Below, piece after piece: positions 1 to 9,475 of a stretch of 64,000 nt of DNA. This DNA is from Trematomus loennbergii. Taxonomy: Eukaryota > Chordata > Actinopteri > Perciformes > Nototheniidae. Positions within the stretch are counted from its first letter, which is position 1; every line of letters begins with the position of its first letter. Position numbers and translations under genes: made by a program. Below the pieces are notes generated by a model. It saw only the letters and a list, made by a program, of their open reading frames with translations, ran no database searches and was not told the origin of the DNA. The DNA is taken from the NCBI GenBank assembly GCA_012861695.1, contig JAAOOA010000639.1, positions 1 to 64,000 on the forward strand, given 5' to 3'.

Positions 1-825
1 CCCCTAACAGTGGGACTCTGGTTATTTACAGCTCCAGGAGAGACCAGGGGAAAATCACCTGTCTGTGCCCGCTCACAGACCCCCAAAGTACGGACTCATG
101 ACCTCCAGGATGGCTCCCTAACAGTGGGACTCTGTGCATTTCACAGCTCCAGGAGAGACCAGGGGAAAATCACCTGTCTGTGCCCGCTCACAGACCCCCA
201 AAGTACGGACTCATGACCTCCAGGATGGCTCCCTAACAGTGGGACTCTGTGCATTTCACAGCTCCAGGAGAGACCAGGGGAAAATCACCTGTCTGTGCCC
301 GCTCACAGACCCCCAAAGTACGGACTCATGACCTCCAGGATGGCTCCCTAACAGTGGGACTCTGTGCATTTCACAGCTCCAGGAGAGACCAGGGGAAAAT
401 CACCTGTCTGTGCCCGCTCACAGACCCCCAAAGTACGGACTCATGACCTCCAGGATGGCTCCCTAACAGTGGGACTCTGTGCATTTCACAGCTCCAGGAG
501 AGACCAGGGAAAATCACCTGTCTGTGCCCGCTCACAGACCCCAAAGTACGGACTCATGACCTCCAGGATGGCTCCCTAACAGTGGGACTCTGTGCATTTC
601 ACAGCTCCAGGAGAGACCAGGGGAAAATCACCTGTCTGTGCCCGCTCACAGACCCCAAAGTACGGACTCATGACCTCCAGGATGGCTCCCTAACAGTGGG
701 ACTCTGTGCATTTCACAGCTCCAGGAGAGACCAGGGGAAAATCACCTGTCTGTGCCCGCTCACAGAGCCCCGAAGGACGGACTCATGACCTCCAGCATGT
801 CCCCATAACAGTGGGACCTCCATAA
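1..825. repeat. Tandem array A, 115-bp unit, about 7 copies
   Basis: The phrase aacagtgggactctg recurs every 113-115 bp (about 8, 122, 237, 352, 467, 580, 695, with a degenerate copy at 808). Each unit contains gactcatgacctccaggatgg and a gctccaggagagaccagggg segment. The array is already running at base 1, so it extends beyond the window. The reading frames through it are by-products of the repeat and are not genes. Confidence 0.95.
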
Positions 826-907
826 CCTTGCACACCCTGAGTCCCCGGGCCCCCACACTTAAGCACTCCCCCACGGACTAAACACAGGTATTCACACCCA
901 CCAGAAC

Positions 908-1358
908 CTCGTGCCCCTGGTGACCCTAAAGGGGTGGATTTTGTGGTGCTTCTATGTCCGCCCATCAGCATCCATAGTCGGCCTTCTTCACGGCACCACC
1001 ACCCCTTCTGTTGAGGGTATTCTCGTGCCCCTGGTGACCCTAAAGGGGGTGGATTTTGTGGTGCTTCTATGTCCGCCCATCAGCATCCATAGTCGGCCTT
1101 CTTCACGGCACCACCACCCCTTCTGTGAGGGTATTCTCGTGCCCCTGGTGACCCTAAAGGGGGTGGATTTTGTGGTGCTTCTATGTCCGCCCATCAGCAT
1201 CCATAGTCGGCCTTCTTCACGGCACCACCACCCCTTCTGTGGAGGGTATTCTCGTGCCCCTGGTGACCCTAAAGGGGGTGGATTTTGTGGTGCTTCTATG
1301 TCCGCCCATCAGCATCCATAGTCGGCCTTCTTCACGGCACCACCACCCCCCTTCTGGG
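908..1358. repeat. Tandem array B, 114-115-bp unit, 4 copies
   Basis: cgtgcccctggtgaccctaa starts at 910, 1024, 1138 and 1253. Each unit continues through a tggattttgtggtgcttcta segment to caccaccacccc. The unit sequence is unrelated to array A despite the similar period. Bases 826-907 are a short linker in which I recognise nothing. Confidence 0.95.
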
Positions 1359-1680
1359 CTGGAGGTTCAAACACTTTAACTTTTGTTCACCCTCCTCTGG
1401 CTTACACCTCCTCCGCCAACACTTGAGCGCTCATCACAGGGTTCAGCACCCCGGTGCTGATGGAAAGTGGCACTTTATCTGCCCCTGGTAACCATCAAGG
1501 TTATTGTTTTTTTTTATTTTTTTTTTATTTGAACACACACCCTAAAACATCAACCACACACCCTAAAACATCAACTATTTACACGTTGCAGTAACAAAAT
1601 GACAGTACACACAGACTAAAACATCAACTATTTACACGTACTACTGCTGCTATAACAGTACTACTAAATTTCTTAACCTA
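1359..1680. other. Linker with T-rich run and short direct repeats
   Basis: There is no gene here. A pyrimidine-rich stretch (1500-1530) is followed by two adjacent copies of cacaccctaaaacatcaac (about 1536-1580) and a third, degenerate copy near 1613. No coding or RNA signal is recognisable. Confidence 0.6.
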
Positions 1681-2040
1681 CGTTTAAAGTGCAGTTATGC
1701 GCCCTGGAGGTGTTGCACTATTAACAAAATGTATGCCCAGGATTCTGGCACCTTCCCTGGCTTGTAAAGTGCAGTTATGCGCCCTGGAGGTGTTGCACTA
1801 TTAACAAAATGTATGCCCAGGATTCTGGCACCTTCCCTGGCTTGTAAAGTGCAGTTATGCGCCCTGGAGGTGTTGCACTATTAACAAAATGTATGCCCAG
1901 GATTCTGGCACCTTCCCTGGCTTGTAAAGTGCAGTTATGCGCCCTGGAGGTGTTGCACTATTAACAAAATGTATGCCCAGGATTCTGGCACCTTCCCTGG
2001 CTTGTAAAGTGCAGTTATGCGCCCTGGAGATATTGTACTA
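1681..2040. repeat. Tandem array C, 80-bp unit, 4 full copies plus a diverged last unit
   Basis: cttgtaaagtgcagttatgc starts at 1761, 1841, 1921 and 2001, exactly 80 bp apart. The unit contains gcgccctggaggtgttgcac and a cccaggattctggcacc segment. The last unit (2001 onward) diverges to ggagatattgtactatttac. Reverse-complement relatives of this repeat appear at 9531-9570 and 9775-9835, at the other end of the block. Confidence 0.95.
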
Positions 2041-2104
2041 TTTACAAAATGTATACACAGGATTATAATAATAATTATATACACGGTATACATATTCACA
2101 ATGT

Positions 2105-4918
2105 TTAGCGGGATTCAGGGGACCAAAGGCGTCTAATTCTTACGGTGCACCAGGGCAAACAGGTTGAGTCCACGGCCCCTGCCCCATCATCAGGAGTGTC
2201 AACCAGCCCCGGTCCCGACTTCATTGGCCTCTTTCCCTCCCGCTTCCGCTTCCGCTGCTGCTGCCGCTCCAATGACCCATCAGGTGAAGATGATGGAGCA
2301 GTACTGTTATAGCAGCCCTCTTCGGAGGTCTCCCCATCTGACAGCGGTAGACATCCTTCTGATGATGATGCAGCTGCTGCCGCATCTGATGACGCCCTGA
2401 ACATGGAGCGGATTCTCAATGCCTCCTTTATTCCCGGCGCATTCGCGTAGAACCGGTCCGCCGTGGTTACGTCGTGACACATAAACCTGGCGAGAATCGA
2501 CCGGCTTTCTGGATCTTGGTGATGCTTGATATTGTCAGCCAGGGCAGTGCGCAGGATTGTGAAGGTGACGGCTGTTTCTAGCCCAGCATCAGCCCATGCC
2601 CTCTTCAAGTGAGCGTTCAGGTTCTTGGAGGCCCGATTCCCCCTTGTGAAAAGGAAGAATTCATTCTGAGGACCCAGCAATACCTTTTTAATCCCCATCC
2701 ACCGCATGACCCAGCTAAACTCCTCTACTGTAAGCGCCAGCTGTGCTTCGCCATATGTCTTGGCCGTCTTGTGATCCTGCACATGGATGATGTAGCCCTC
2801 AGCAGTTCCCCTTATGGCTGCCTCTAAGACCTCACTGTTTTTCATGTTTGCGTACACGCCCGTACGGTGGCCATACAGGAGGCTCCAATGGAGGGTGAGA
2901 TAGCCATAGAGAAGCTTCTGGGTGGTTGAGGTCGGCGTGCCGGCCATCAGGTCGAGGAGCTCCGGGATGCGCTTCTCAGCGGCCGCCATGGCGGCGAGAA
3001 GCTCCGCCTGGCTCGGCAGACGATCCAGTTTGTTCCTCTTCACCTTAAACTGATGTAGAGTGACTGCCTTATTCAAGTGTTTCATGTTGGCTTTCACCTC
3101 TCTCATTATGTGGGTCATATCAGACTGGGTGAGCTTGCACCCCCGGGGCTTTGACTCAGACATGTACCCCATGAACTGGTGCACATTCTTCAGGAAGAAC
3201 TCTGATGTTGTGACTGCCCGGCCCGGCTTTACAATATACTCGCTCCAGCCACGGATCATCTTCATGTTTCTTAGGAACAGCCAGTCTGACAGGCGGTTAA
3301 CACCATGGGCCATGTATACTATGAAGTTCTTTATCCGGCTGATCTTCGACACAACATTGTCTTTCTGTTTTACTGTCGGAGCGACACCCAAACAATGATC
3401 CAAGTATGTCTGAAGGTACGCCTCCATGCTTCTAGGCAACGTGATTTCACGCATGGTATTCCCCCGTCCACACCCAGTGGACCAGTAATTTGAGGGAGAG
3501 GGCAAGTCATTAGCCAGCTTAGAGGCACGGGTCTTCCGGCATACAGGGGTCTCGCTACCGGAGGCTACTGCAAACATGACAGTTTCCACCGGGGTCTTCA
3601 CAGGGGTCTCGCTACCGGAGGCTACTGCAAACATGACAGTTTCCACCGGGGTCTTCACAGGGGTCTCGCTACCGGAGGCTACTGCAAACATGACAGTTTC
3701 CACCGGGGTCTTCACAGGGGTCTCGCTACCGGAGGCTACTGCAAACATGACAGTTTCCACCGGGGTCTTCACAGGGGTCTCGCTACCGGAGGCTACTGCA
3801 AACATGACAGTTTCCACCGGGGTCTTCACAGGCGTCTCGCTACCGGAGGAAACTGGTAATATGACAGTCTTCACTGGGCTCTTCACAGGGTTCTTGACCG
3901 GTCTCTTTCCACCGGAGGCTACTGCAAGCATTACAGTCTTCACTTGGCTCTTCACAGGGTTCTTTACCGGTGTCTTCCCACCGGAGGCTACTGCAAGCAT
4001 GACAGTCTTCACCGGGCTCCTCACAGGGGTCCCGCTACCGGAGGTTACTGGGGAATGCATGACAGTCTTCACCGGGGTCTTCACAGGGGTCCCGCTACCG
4101 GAGGTTACTGGGGAATGCATGACAGTCTTCACCGGGGTCTTCACAGGGGTCCCGCTACCGGAGGTTACTGGGGAATGCATGACAGTCTTCACCGGGGTCT
4201 TCACAGGGGTCCCGCTACCGGAGGTTACTGGGGACTGCATGACAGTCTTCACCGGGGTCTTCACAGGGGTATTGCTGCCTGAGGCTACTGTGTTTATGCC
4301 GGAGGTACTTGGGATTGCCAGGCCCTTAAATCGTATACATTCGTCCTCTTCCTCAAGAACAGCAGCACTCTGCTTCCTGGGTTTTAGCTCCTTTTTCAGC
4401 CTGGAGCGCAGGGTCTTCACCTCATCATTGAGGGCATCCTTCTGAGCCCTCAATGCCACATTTTCCAGCATCACCTGCCTGCAGTCCTCGTTGTCACACT
4501 CGGTATGTGGGGAGAAGGGTGGAGGGTGCCCGGGGTATTCCCCCTCATTGTCTATATCCAATGATGTAGCCATTCCAATGATGGGGTTAGTCTCACGGAG
4601 GTCATGGAGCAACTGCAGTGCCACACTATGCTTCAGCCTTGCCATGACCTGCTGTGCCTCATGTCGGGACAACTCAGGGTGGTCATGTTTTACATGACGG
4701 TCCAGTCTCTTCCCAGCGTACGAACACCCAGCGATGGGACAGGGTTTGGTCCGAACATTTATCCTTCCACTGGCTATTTTCAGGAGGATTCCCCTCTCCT
4801 CCAAGTTCCGCACTGCATGCTTGTGCTTAAGGTGTTTGTTCAATGCCAGATAGAAGAGTCTGCACACCGGGCATTCAGATGACATCCTTACTGAAACACA
4901 CATAATGAATTTGATCAA
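2105..4918 (-). CDS. Zinc-finger tyrosine recombinase with in-frame repeat linker (Crypton-like)
   Basis: An intact 937-codon frame, unusual in this decayed neighbourhood. Starting at 4918 gives residues 1-937; the Met at residue 12 (MSSECPVC) is an equally good start. Two Cys/His zinc-finger-like motifs lie near residues 16-34 (CPVC...HLKHKH) and 59-79 (CPIAGC...HVKHDH), suggesting DNA binding. Residues about 210-460 are repeats of 19-20 residues built on TPVKTPV-TVM. The C-terminal half (about 480-850) reads as a phage-integrase-type tyrosine recombinase core. It has Arg in YGHRTGV (about 685), Lys in DHKTAKTYG (about 718), TILR (about 788-791) where HxxR is usual, His in CHD (about 814) and the presumptive nucleophile Tyr in DRFYA (about 823). 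A Ser-rich, basic tail follows. Such enzymes cut and rejoin DNA through a phosphotyrosine link in the nucleus. Family assignment rests on these motifs only, and expression is unknown. It is probably the element's own recombinase. A domesticated gene is possible but less likely given the surrounding arrays. Confidence 0.8.
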   Translation of the reverse strand: MIKFIMCVSVRMSSECPVCRLFYLALNKHLKHKHAVRNLEERGILLKIASGRINVRTKPCPIAGCSYAGKRLDRHVKHDHPELSRHEAQQVMARLKHSVALQLLHDLRETNPIIGMATSLDIDNEGEYPGHPPPFSPHTECDNEDCRQVMLENVALRAQKDALNDEVKTLRSRLKKELKPRKQSAAVLEEEDECIRFKGLAIPSTSGINTVASGSNTPVKTPVKTVMQSPVTSGSGTPVKTPVKTVMHSPVTSGSGTPVKTPVKTVMHSPVTSGSGTPVKTPVKTVMHSPVTSGSGTPVRSPVKTVMLAVASGGKTPVKNPVKSQVKTVMLAVASGGKRPVKNPVKSPVKTVILPVSSGSETPVKTPVETVMFAVASGSETPVKTPVETVMFAVASGSETPVKTPVETVMFAVASGSETPVKTPVETVMFAVASGSETPVKTPVETVMFAVASGSETPVCRKTRASKLANDLPSPSNYWSTGCGRGNTMREITLPRSMEAYLQTYLDHCLGVAPTVKQKDNVVSKISRIKNFIVYMAHGVNRLSDWLFLRNMKMIRGWSEYIVKPGRAVTTSEFFLKNVHQFMGYMSESKPRGCKLTQSDMTHIMREVKANMKHLNKAVTLHQFKVKRNKLDRLPSQAELLAAMAAAEKRIPELLDLMAGTPTSTTQKLLYGYLTLHWSLLYGHRTGVYANMKNSEVLEAAIRGTAEGYIIHVQDHKTAKTYGEAQLALTVEEFSWVMRWMGIKKVLLGPQNEFFLFTRGNRASKNLNAHLKRAWADAGLETAVTFTILRTALADNIKHHQDPESRSILARFMCHDVTTADRFYANAPGIKEALRIRSMFRASSDAAAAASSSEGCLPLSDGETSEEGCYNSTAPSSSPDGSLERQQQRKRKREGKRPMKSGPGLVDTPDDGAGAVDSTCLPWCTVRIRRLWSPESR
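3546..4290. repeat. In-frame minisatellite inside the recombinase gene (57- and 60-bp units)
   Basis: Five near-identical 57-bp units (about 3549-3850; ggtctcgctaccggaggcta) are followed by diverged longer units (about 3850-4030). Four near-identical 60-bp units (about 4030-4290; cccgctaccggaggttactg) come next. All unit lengths are multiples of three, so copy-number changes keep the frame. The encoded unit is 19-20 residues with paired TPVK/TPVE motifs. The high identity of neighbouring units indicates recent expansion. Confidence 0.9.
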
Positions 4919-5381
4919 AATGATGTTATAGTTCTCCGTTTATATGCGTTAGCGTGAGCGGTGGTTGCGACACTGGGTCCGATGCATCAATTCATGGTGC
5001 ATGGACGAAGGGAAGTATTGGGTTACCACCGGGTCAGATGGTCCCACTTCCGCACCAACGCGGGGCTGGTGATGGCAACATTGGGTCCGATGCATCCATA
5101 CATGGTGCCCCGACCATGAGAGGGTTTGGGGTACCCCGGAACCAGGCACCACCCCAGCAGGAAACGGGTTGTATGGTCAAAGGAGGAAAGAGTGATAGAA
5201 CCGGGGTAAAGCAAAGAAAGTGTCCGACAATAGTGACTTGTGAGGCGGCCAGAGAGTCTGTCATATCTCGGTCCTATCCTCCAGGCAACGCTGTGGCCAA
5301 AACTGGGCTAAAAACAAAAAAACTAAAAAATATTTCATCCAGGGAAATTTGGGTGAAAATGAAAAAAAAGTACCCGAAATA
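4919..5381. repeat. Linker with a degenerate 108-bp repeat pair
   Basis: gggtccgatgcatc occurs at about 4976 and 5084, within two imperfect 108-bp copies. The rest (5150-5381) holds degenerate pieces of the unit that forms the next array (caatagtgac, tcctatcctccagg, agaaccgggg). Being immediately upstream of the recombinase start, this segment would contain its promoter, but I recognise no specific promoter element. Confidence 0.5.
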
Positions 5382-6075
5382 GTGCTTCATTAGCCAGCAG
5401 CAGTCCCCTGTCGACTCATGTGACATTCCTCCAGGGTTACATAGAACCAGGGTGTGGGGTCCGAGCCATCTCCGAGACATCTCTAGTCCGTGTTGATAAT
5501 GGGGGAAATGTACCCCAAAATAGTCCTTCATTAGCCAGCAGCAGTCCCCTGTCGACTCATGTGACATTCCTCCAGGGTTACATAGAACCAGGGTGTGGGG
5601 TCCGAGCCATCTCCGAGACATCTCTAGTCCGTGTTGATAATGGGGGAAATGTACCCCAAAATAGTCCTTCATTAGCCAGCAGCAGTCCCCTGTCGACTCA
5701 TGTGACATTCCTCCAGGGTTACATAGAACCAGGGTGTGGGGTCCGAGCCATCTCCGAGACATCTCTAGTCCGTGTTGATAATGGGGGAAATGTACCCCAA
5801 AATAGTCCTTCATTAGCCAGCAGCAGTCCCCTGTCGACTCATGTGACATTCCTCCAGGGTTACATAGAACCAGGGTGTGGGGTCCGAGCCATCTCCGAGA
5901 CATCTCTAGTCCGTGTTGATAATGGGGGAAATGTACCCCAAAATAGTCCTTCATTAGCCAGCAGCAGTCCCCTGTCGACTCATGTGACATTCCTCCAGGG
6001 TTACATAGAACCAGGGTGTGGGGTCCGAGCCATCTCCGAGACATCTCTAGTCCGTGTTGATAATGAGGTACCCCC
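5382..6075. repeat. Tandem array D, 141-bp unit, about 5 copies
   Basis: tccttcattagccagcagca recurs at 141-bp spacing (about 5385, 5525, 5666, 5807, 5948). Units are almost identical. Because 141 is a multiple of three and the unit lacks stops in one frame on each strand, long frames of about 268 codons appear on both strands; I regard these as artefacts. Confidence 0.95.
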
Positions 6076-6800
6076 AAAAAAGTGCATCATGACTCAGCAA
6101 TCATCACACTCAACTTTGGTGAGAACCGGGGAAAGGGGTCAAAATGTAAAAATTATACCCCAAAACAGTGTCATGACCCCGCAGGAGTCCCCCGCGGACT
6201 CCCCTGACATTCCTCCATGGTCGTAATCACCCAACTCAACTTTGGTGAGAACCGGGGAAAGGGGTCAAAATGTAAAAAATACCCCAAAACAGTGCCTCAT
6301 GACCCCGCAGGAGTCCCCCGCGGACTCCCCTGACATTCCTCCATGGTGTAATCACCAATCAACTTTGGTGAGAACCGGGGAAAGGGGTCAAAATGTAAAA
6401 ATATACCCCAAAACAGTGCCTCATGACCCCGCAGGTCCCCCGCGGACTCCCCTGACATTCCTCCATGGTGGAAATCATCCAACTCAACTTTGGTGAGAAC
6501 CGGGGAAAGGGGTCAAAATGGAAAAATTGTACCCCAAAATAGTGCCTCATGACCCCGCAAGAGTCCCCCGCGGACTCCCCTGACATTCCTCCATGGTGGA
6601 AATCATCCAACTCAACTTTGGTGAGAACCGGGGAAAGGGGTCAAAATGGAAAAATTGTACCCCAAAATAGTGCCTCATGACCCCGCAAGAGTCCCCCGCG
6701 GACTCCCCTGACATTCCTCCATGGTGGAAATCATCCAACTCAACTTTGGTGAAAACCGGGGAAAGGGGTCAAAATGTAAAAATTATACCCCAAAATAGTG
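6076..6800. repeat. Tandem array E, 123-128-bp unit, about 6 copies
   Basis: caactttggtgagaaccggg starts at about 6111, 6237, 6360, 6485, 6613 and 6741 (the last with gaaaaccggg). Each unit contains cccgcggactcccctgacat and a ccccaaaatagtgcctcatg segment. Unit length varies by a few bases. Confidence 0.93.
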
Positions 6801-7100
6801 CCTCAAAATCGGGTAGAGTCACCGGGAAAGTGCCCTCGCATTCCTCCAGGGCTCAAAATGTCGCACTTAAACTATTTGGAGAACCGGGAAAATGTAAAAA
6901 ATACATCCCAAAATAGTGCCTCATAATCGGGTAGAGTCACCTGCAAAGTGCCCTCGCATTCCTCCAGGGCTCAAAATGTCGCACTTAAACTATTTGGAGA
7001 ACCGGGAAAATGTAAAAATACATCCCAAAATAGTGCCTCATAATCGGTAGAGTCACCTGCAAAAGTGCCCTCGCATTCCTCCATGTCGAACTTAAAGTAT
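6801..7100. repeat. Tandem array F, about 115-bp unit, about 3 copies
   Basis: aatcgggtagagtcacc-like starts at about 6807, 6926 and 7040 precede gccctcgcattcctccaggg. The unit shares with arrays D and E an ordered skeleton: cattcctcca, then gaacc-gg, then ccaaaatagt-cct. Confidence 0.88.
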
Positions 7101-7436
7101 TGGGAGAACCAGGCTGGGGGTCTTGAGGCACAAAATGAGGCCCACTCAGAGTGCTTGGTGAGCGGATACATTCTTCCATGATTTCCAACAGCCGTATTTT
7201 TTCTGAGTCCACCCAAAAACTGGGTTTCTGATTTCGTGCGGAAGGTAGTCTGAAAATTATGGATGAATCTTTTTGACAGAGAAGTGGAAATGAAGCCCAG
7301 GGACTTTTTCCCCTTCTCCGTTGTACCAACCATCGGAGAAGGGGAAAAATCGGCCCGAAGCGCCAAACACCTGGCCACTACTCCCGTTGGCACTTAGAAA
7401 AAATTTGACAATTTTTCAAAACTTCATTTTTGATTA
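7101..7436. other. Unique linker containing a perfect 16-bp hairpin
   Basis: There is no gene. Bases 7305-7320 (tttttccccttctccg) and 7334-7349 are exact reverse complements separated by a 13-base loop. I cannot say whether it acts as DNA or RNA structure. Confidence 0.7.
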
Positions 7437-8342
7437 TTTTAAGATATAATTAAGCGTTTTCTTCACTTTTTTTTGCTTTCCACGGGTGGGGGCGCCTGGC
7501 AGGCCGCCTATGAGCACCCAAATTCGGCCTGGATCATCCAGGATTTGTGGGAAAAAATCCATAAACTGACTAAATCACCCAGAGAGGTCCCCTACCTAGC
7601 CCAAATATATATAATACAAATACATTTAAATAGTAAAAGGTGCACTTGTGCTCTGCATTACCCGGAATTTTATTTTCATAGCCCCATGATAGTGATTAAA
7701 AATCATTTTCATGGGAAAAAGTGTTAAAACGCCTGATTAATTATATGCAGGACCCCAGTGAGCTCCAGACTATGTGCATTGTGTTGGGGAACCATATAAA
7801 TGATAGAATAAATGCATTCAAATGCAAAAATAATGATTTAAAATCATTTTAGGGGGACAATTGTGGAGAGGAGCCTGAAAATGACTCTGTTTTAAGATAT
7901 AATTAAGCGTTTTCTTCACTTTTTTTTGCTTTCCACGGGTGGGGACGCCTGGCAGGCCGCCTATGAGCACCCAAATTCGGCCTGGATCATCCAGGATTTG
8001 TGGGCAAAGCTCCATAAACTGACTAAATCACCCAGAGAGGTCCCCTTTCTAGCCCAAATATATATAATACAAATACATTTAAATAGTAAAAGGTGCACTT
8101 GTGCTCTGCATTACCGGGAATTTTATTTTCATAGCCCCATGATAGTGATTAAAAATCATTTTCATGGGAAAAAGTGTTAAAACGCCTGATTAAATGATAT
8201 GCAGGACCCCAGTGAGCTCCAGACTATGTGCATTGTGTTGGGGAACCATATAAATGATAGAATACATGCATTTAAATGCAAAAATAATGATTTAAAATCA
8301 TTTTAGGGGGACAATTGTGGAGAGGAGCCTGAAAAGACTCTG
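7437..8342. repeat. Direct duplication of a 453-bp segment
   Basis: The segment beginning ttttaagatataattaagcg at about 7437 recurs at about 7890 with only a few differences, for example gaaaaaatccat versus gcaaagctccat. The two copies are adjacent. Each contains a gcacttgtgctctgcattac stretch and a 15-base palindrome atgatttaaaatcat. Short frames of 84 codons in each copy show no recognisable domain. Confidence 0.92.
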
Positions 8343-9475
8343 CAGCACCCCGGATAACTACCACTTCATCTGGTTTAAATGTGGTGGTGATAGTGGCATT
8401 AACTAGTACCCAGTACTGGGAGAGAACCAGGTTACAGCACATGTCTTTTCGACCCAGGAAAGAGTGCTCGAAACGTGGCTACAGCATAGTCACACTGTGG
8501 GGTAACATGTTTCAAATGACAGCACACTGCTGCTTGTTGGCAGGCTGACTCACTTCACTTGTCTCACACACACCCAGGGGGGAGAAAGAGGACACATTGA
8601 CCCAGGAAAGAGCCTCAAAACACAGGTAAAAGTGTGTTAAACTGTGGGGGAACATGTTTCAAATGACAGCACACTGCTGCTTGTTGGCAGGCTGACTCAC
8701 TTCACTTGTCTCACACACACCCAGGGGGGGAGAAAGAGGACACATTGACCCAGGAAAGAGTGCTCGAAAGGTGGCTACAGCATGTCACAGTGTGGGGAAC
8801 ATGTTTCAAATGACAGCACACTGCTGCTTGTTGGCAGGCTGACTCACTTCACTTGTCTCACACACACCCAGGGGGGGAGAAAGAGGACACATTGACCCAG
8901 GAAAGAGTGCTCGAAAGGTGGCTACAGCATAGTCAGTGTGGGGGAACATGTTTCAAATGACAGCACACTGCTGCTTGTTGGCAGGCTGACTCACTTCACT
9001 TGTCTCACACACACACCAGGGGGGGAGAAAGAGGACACATTGACCCAGGAAAGAGTGCTCGAAAGGTGGCTACAGCATAGTCACAGTGTGGGGAACATGT
9101 TTCAAATGACAGCACACTGCTGCTTGTTGGCAGGCTGACTCACTTCACTTGTCTCACACACACCCAGGGGGGAGAAAGAGGACACATTGACCCAGGAAAG
9201 AGTGCTCGAAAGGTGGCTACAGCATAGTCACAGTGTGGGGAACATGTTTCAAATGACAGCACACTGCTGCTTGTTGGCAGGCTGACTCACTTCACTGTCT
9301 CACACACACCCAGGGGGGGAAAGAGGACACATTGACCCAGGAAAGAGTGCTCGAAAGGTGGCTACAGCATAGTCACAGTGGGGGAACATGTTTCAAATGA
9401 CAGCACACTGCTGCTTGTTGGCAGGCTGACTCACTTCACTTGTCTCACACACACCCAGGGGGGGAAAGATAACAC
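8343..9475. repeat. Tandem array G, about 147-bp unit, 7 copies
   Basis: aacatgtttcaaatgacagc starts at 8504, 8651, 8798, 8945, 9094, 9241 and 9385. Units also contain gacccaggaaagagtgctcg and ggcaggctgactcacttcac. Small differences lie mostly in the lengths of G runs. Bases 8343-8440 are a diverged entry into the array. Confidence 0.95.

Noticed and set aside
3576..4445. 289-codon plus-strand frame opposite the recombinase
   Set aside because: It is the antisense shadow of the repeat region of the recombinase gene and ends with the repeats.
5274..6226. Long open frames of about 267 codons on both strands
   Set aside because: They exist because the 141-bp array unit is a multiple of three and lacks stops. 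There is no domain, and both strands are equally open.
7473..8180. Two 84-codon frames in the 453-bp duplication
   Set aside because: They are copies of each other with no start context or domain and no sign of being constrained; I treat them as chance frames.
1..9475. CRISPR-like array
   Set aside because: Units are directly tandem without unique spacers, periods are 80-453 bp, and the genome is a fish.
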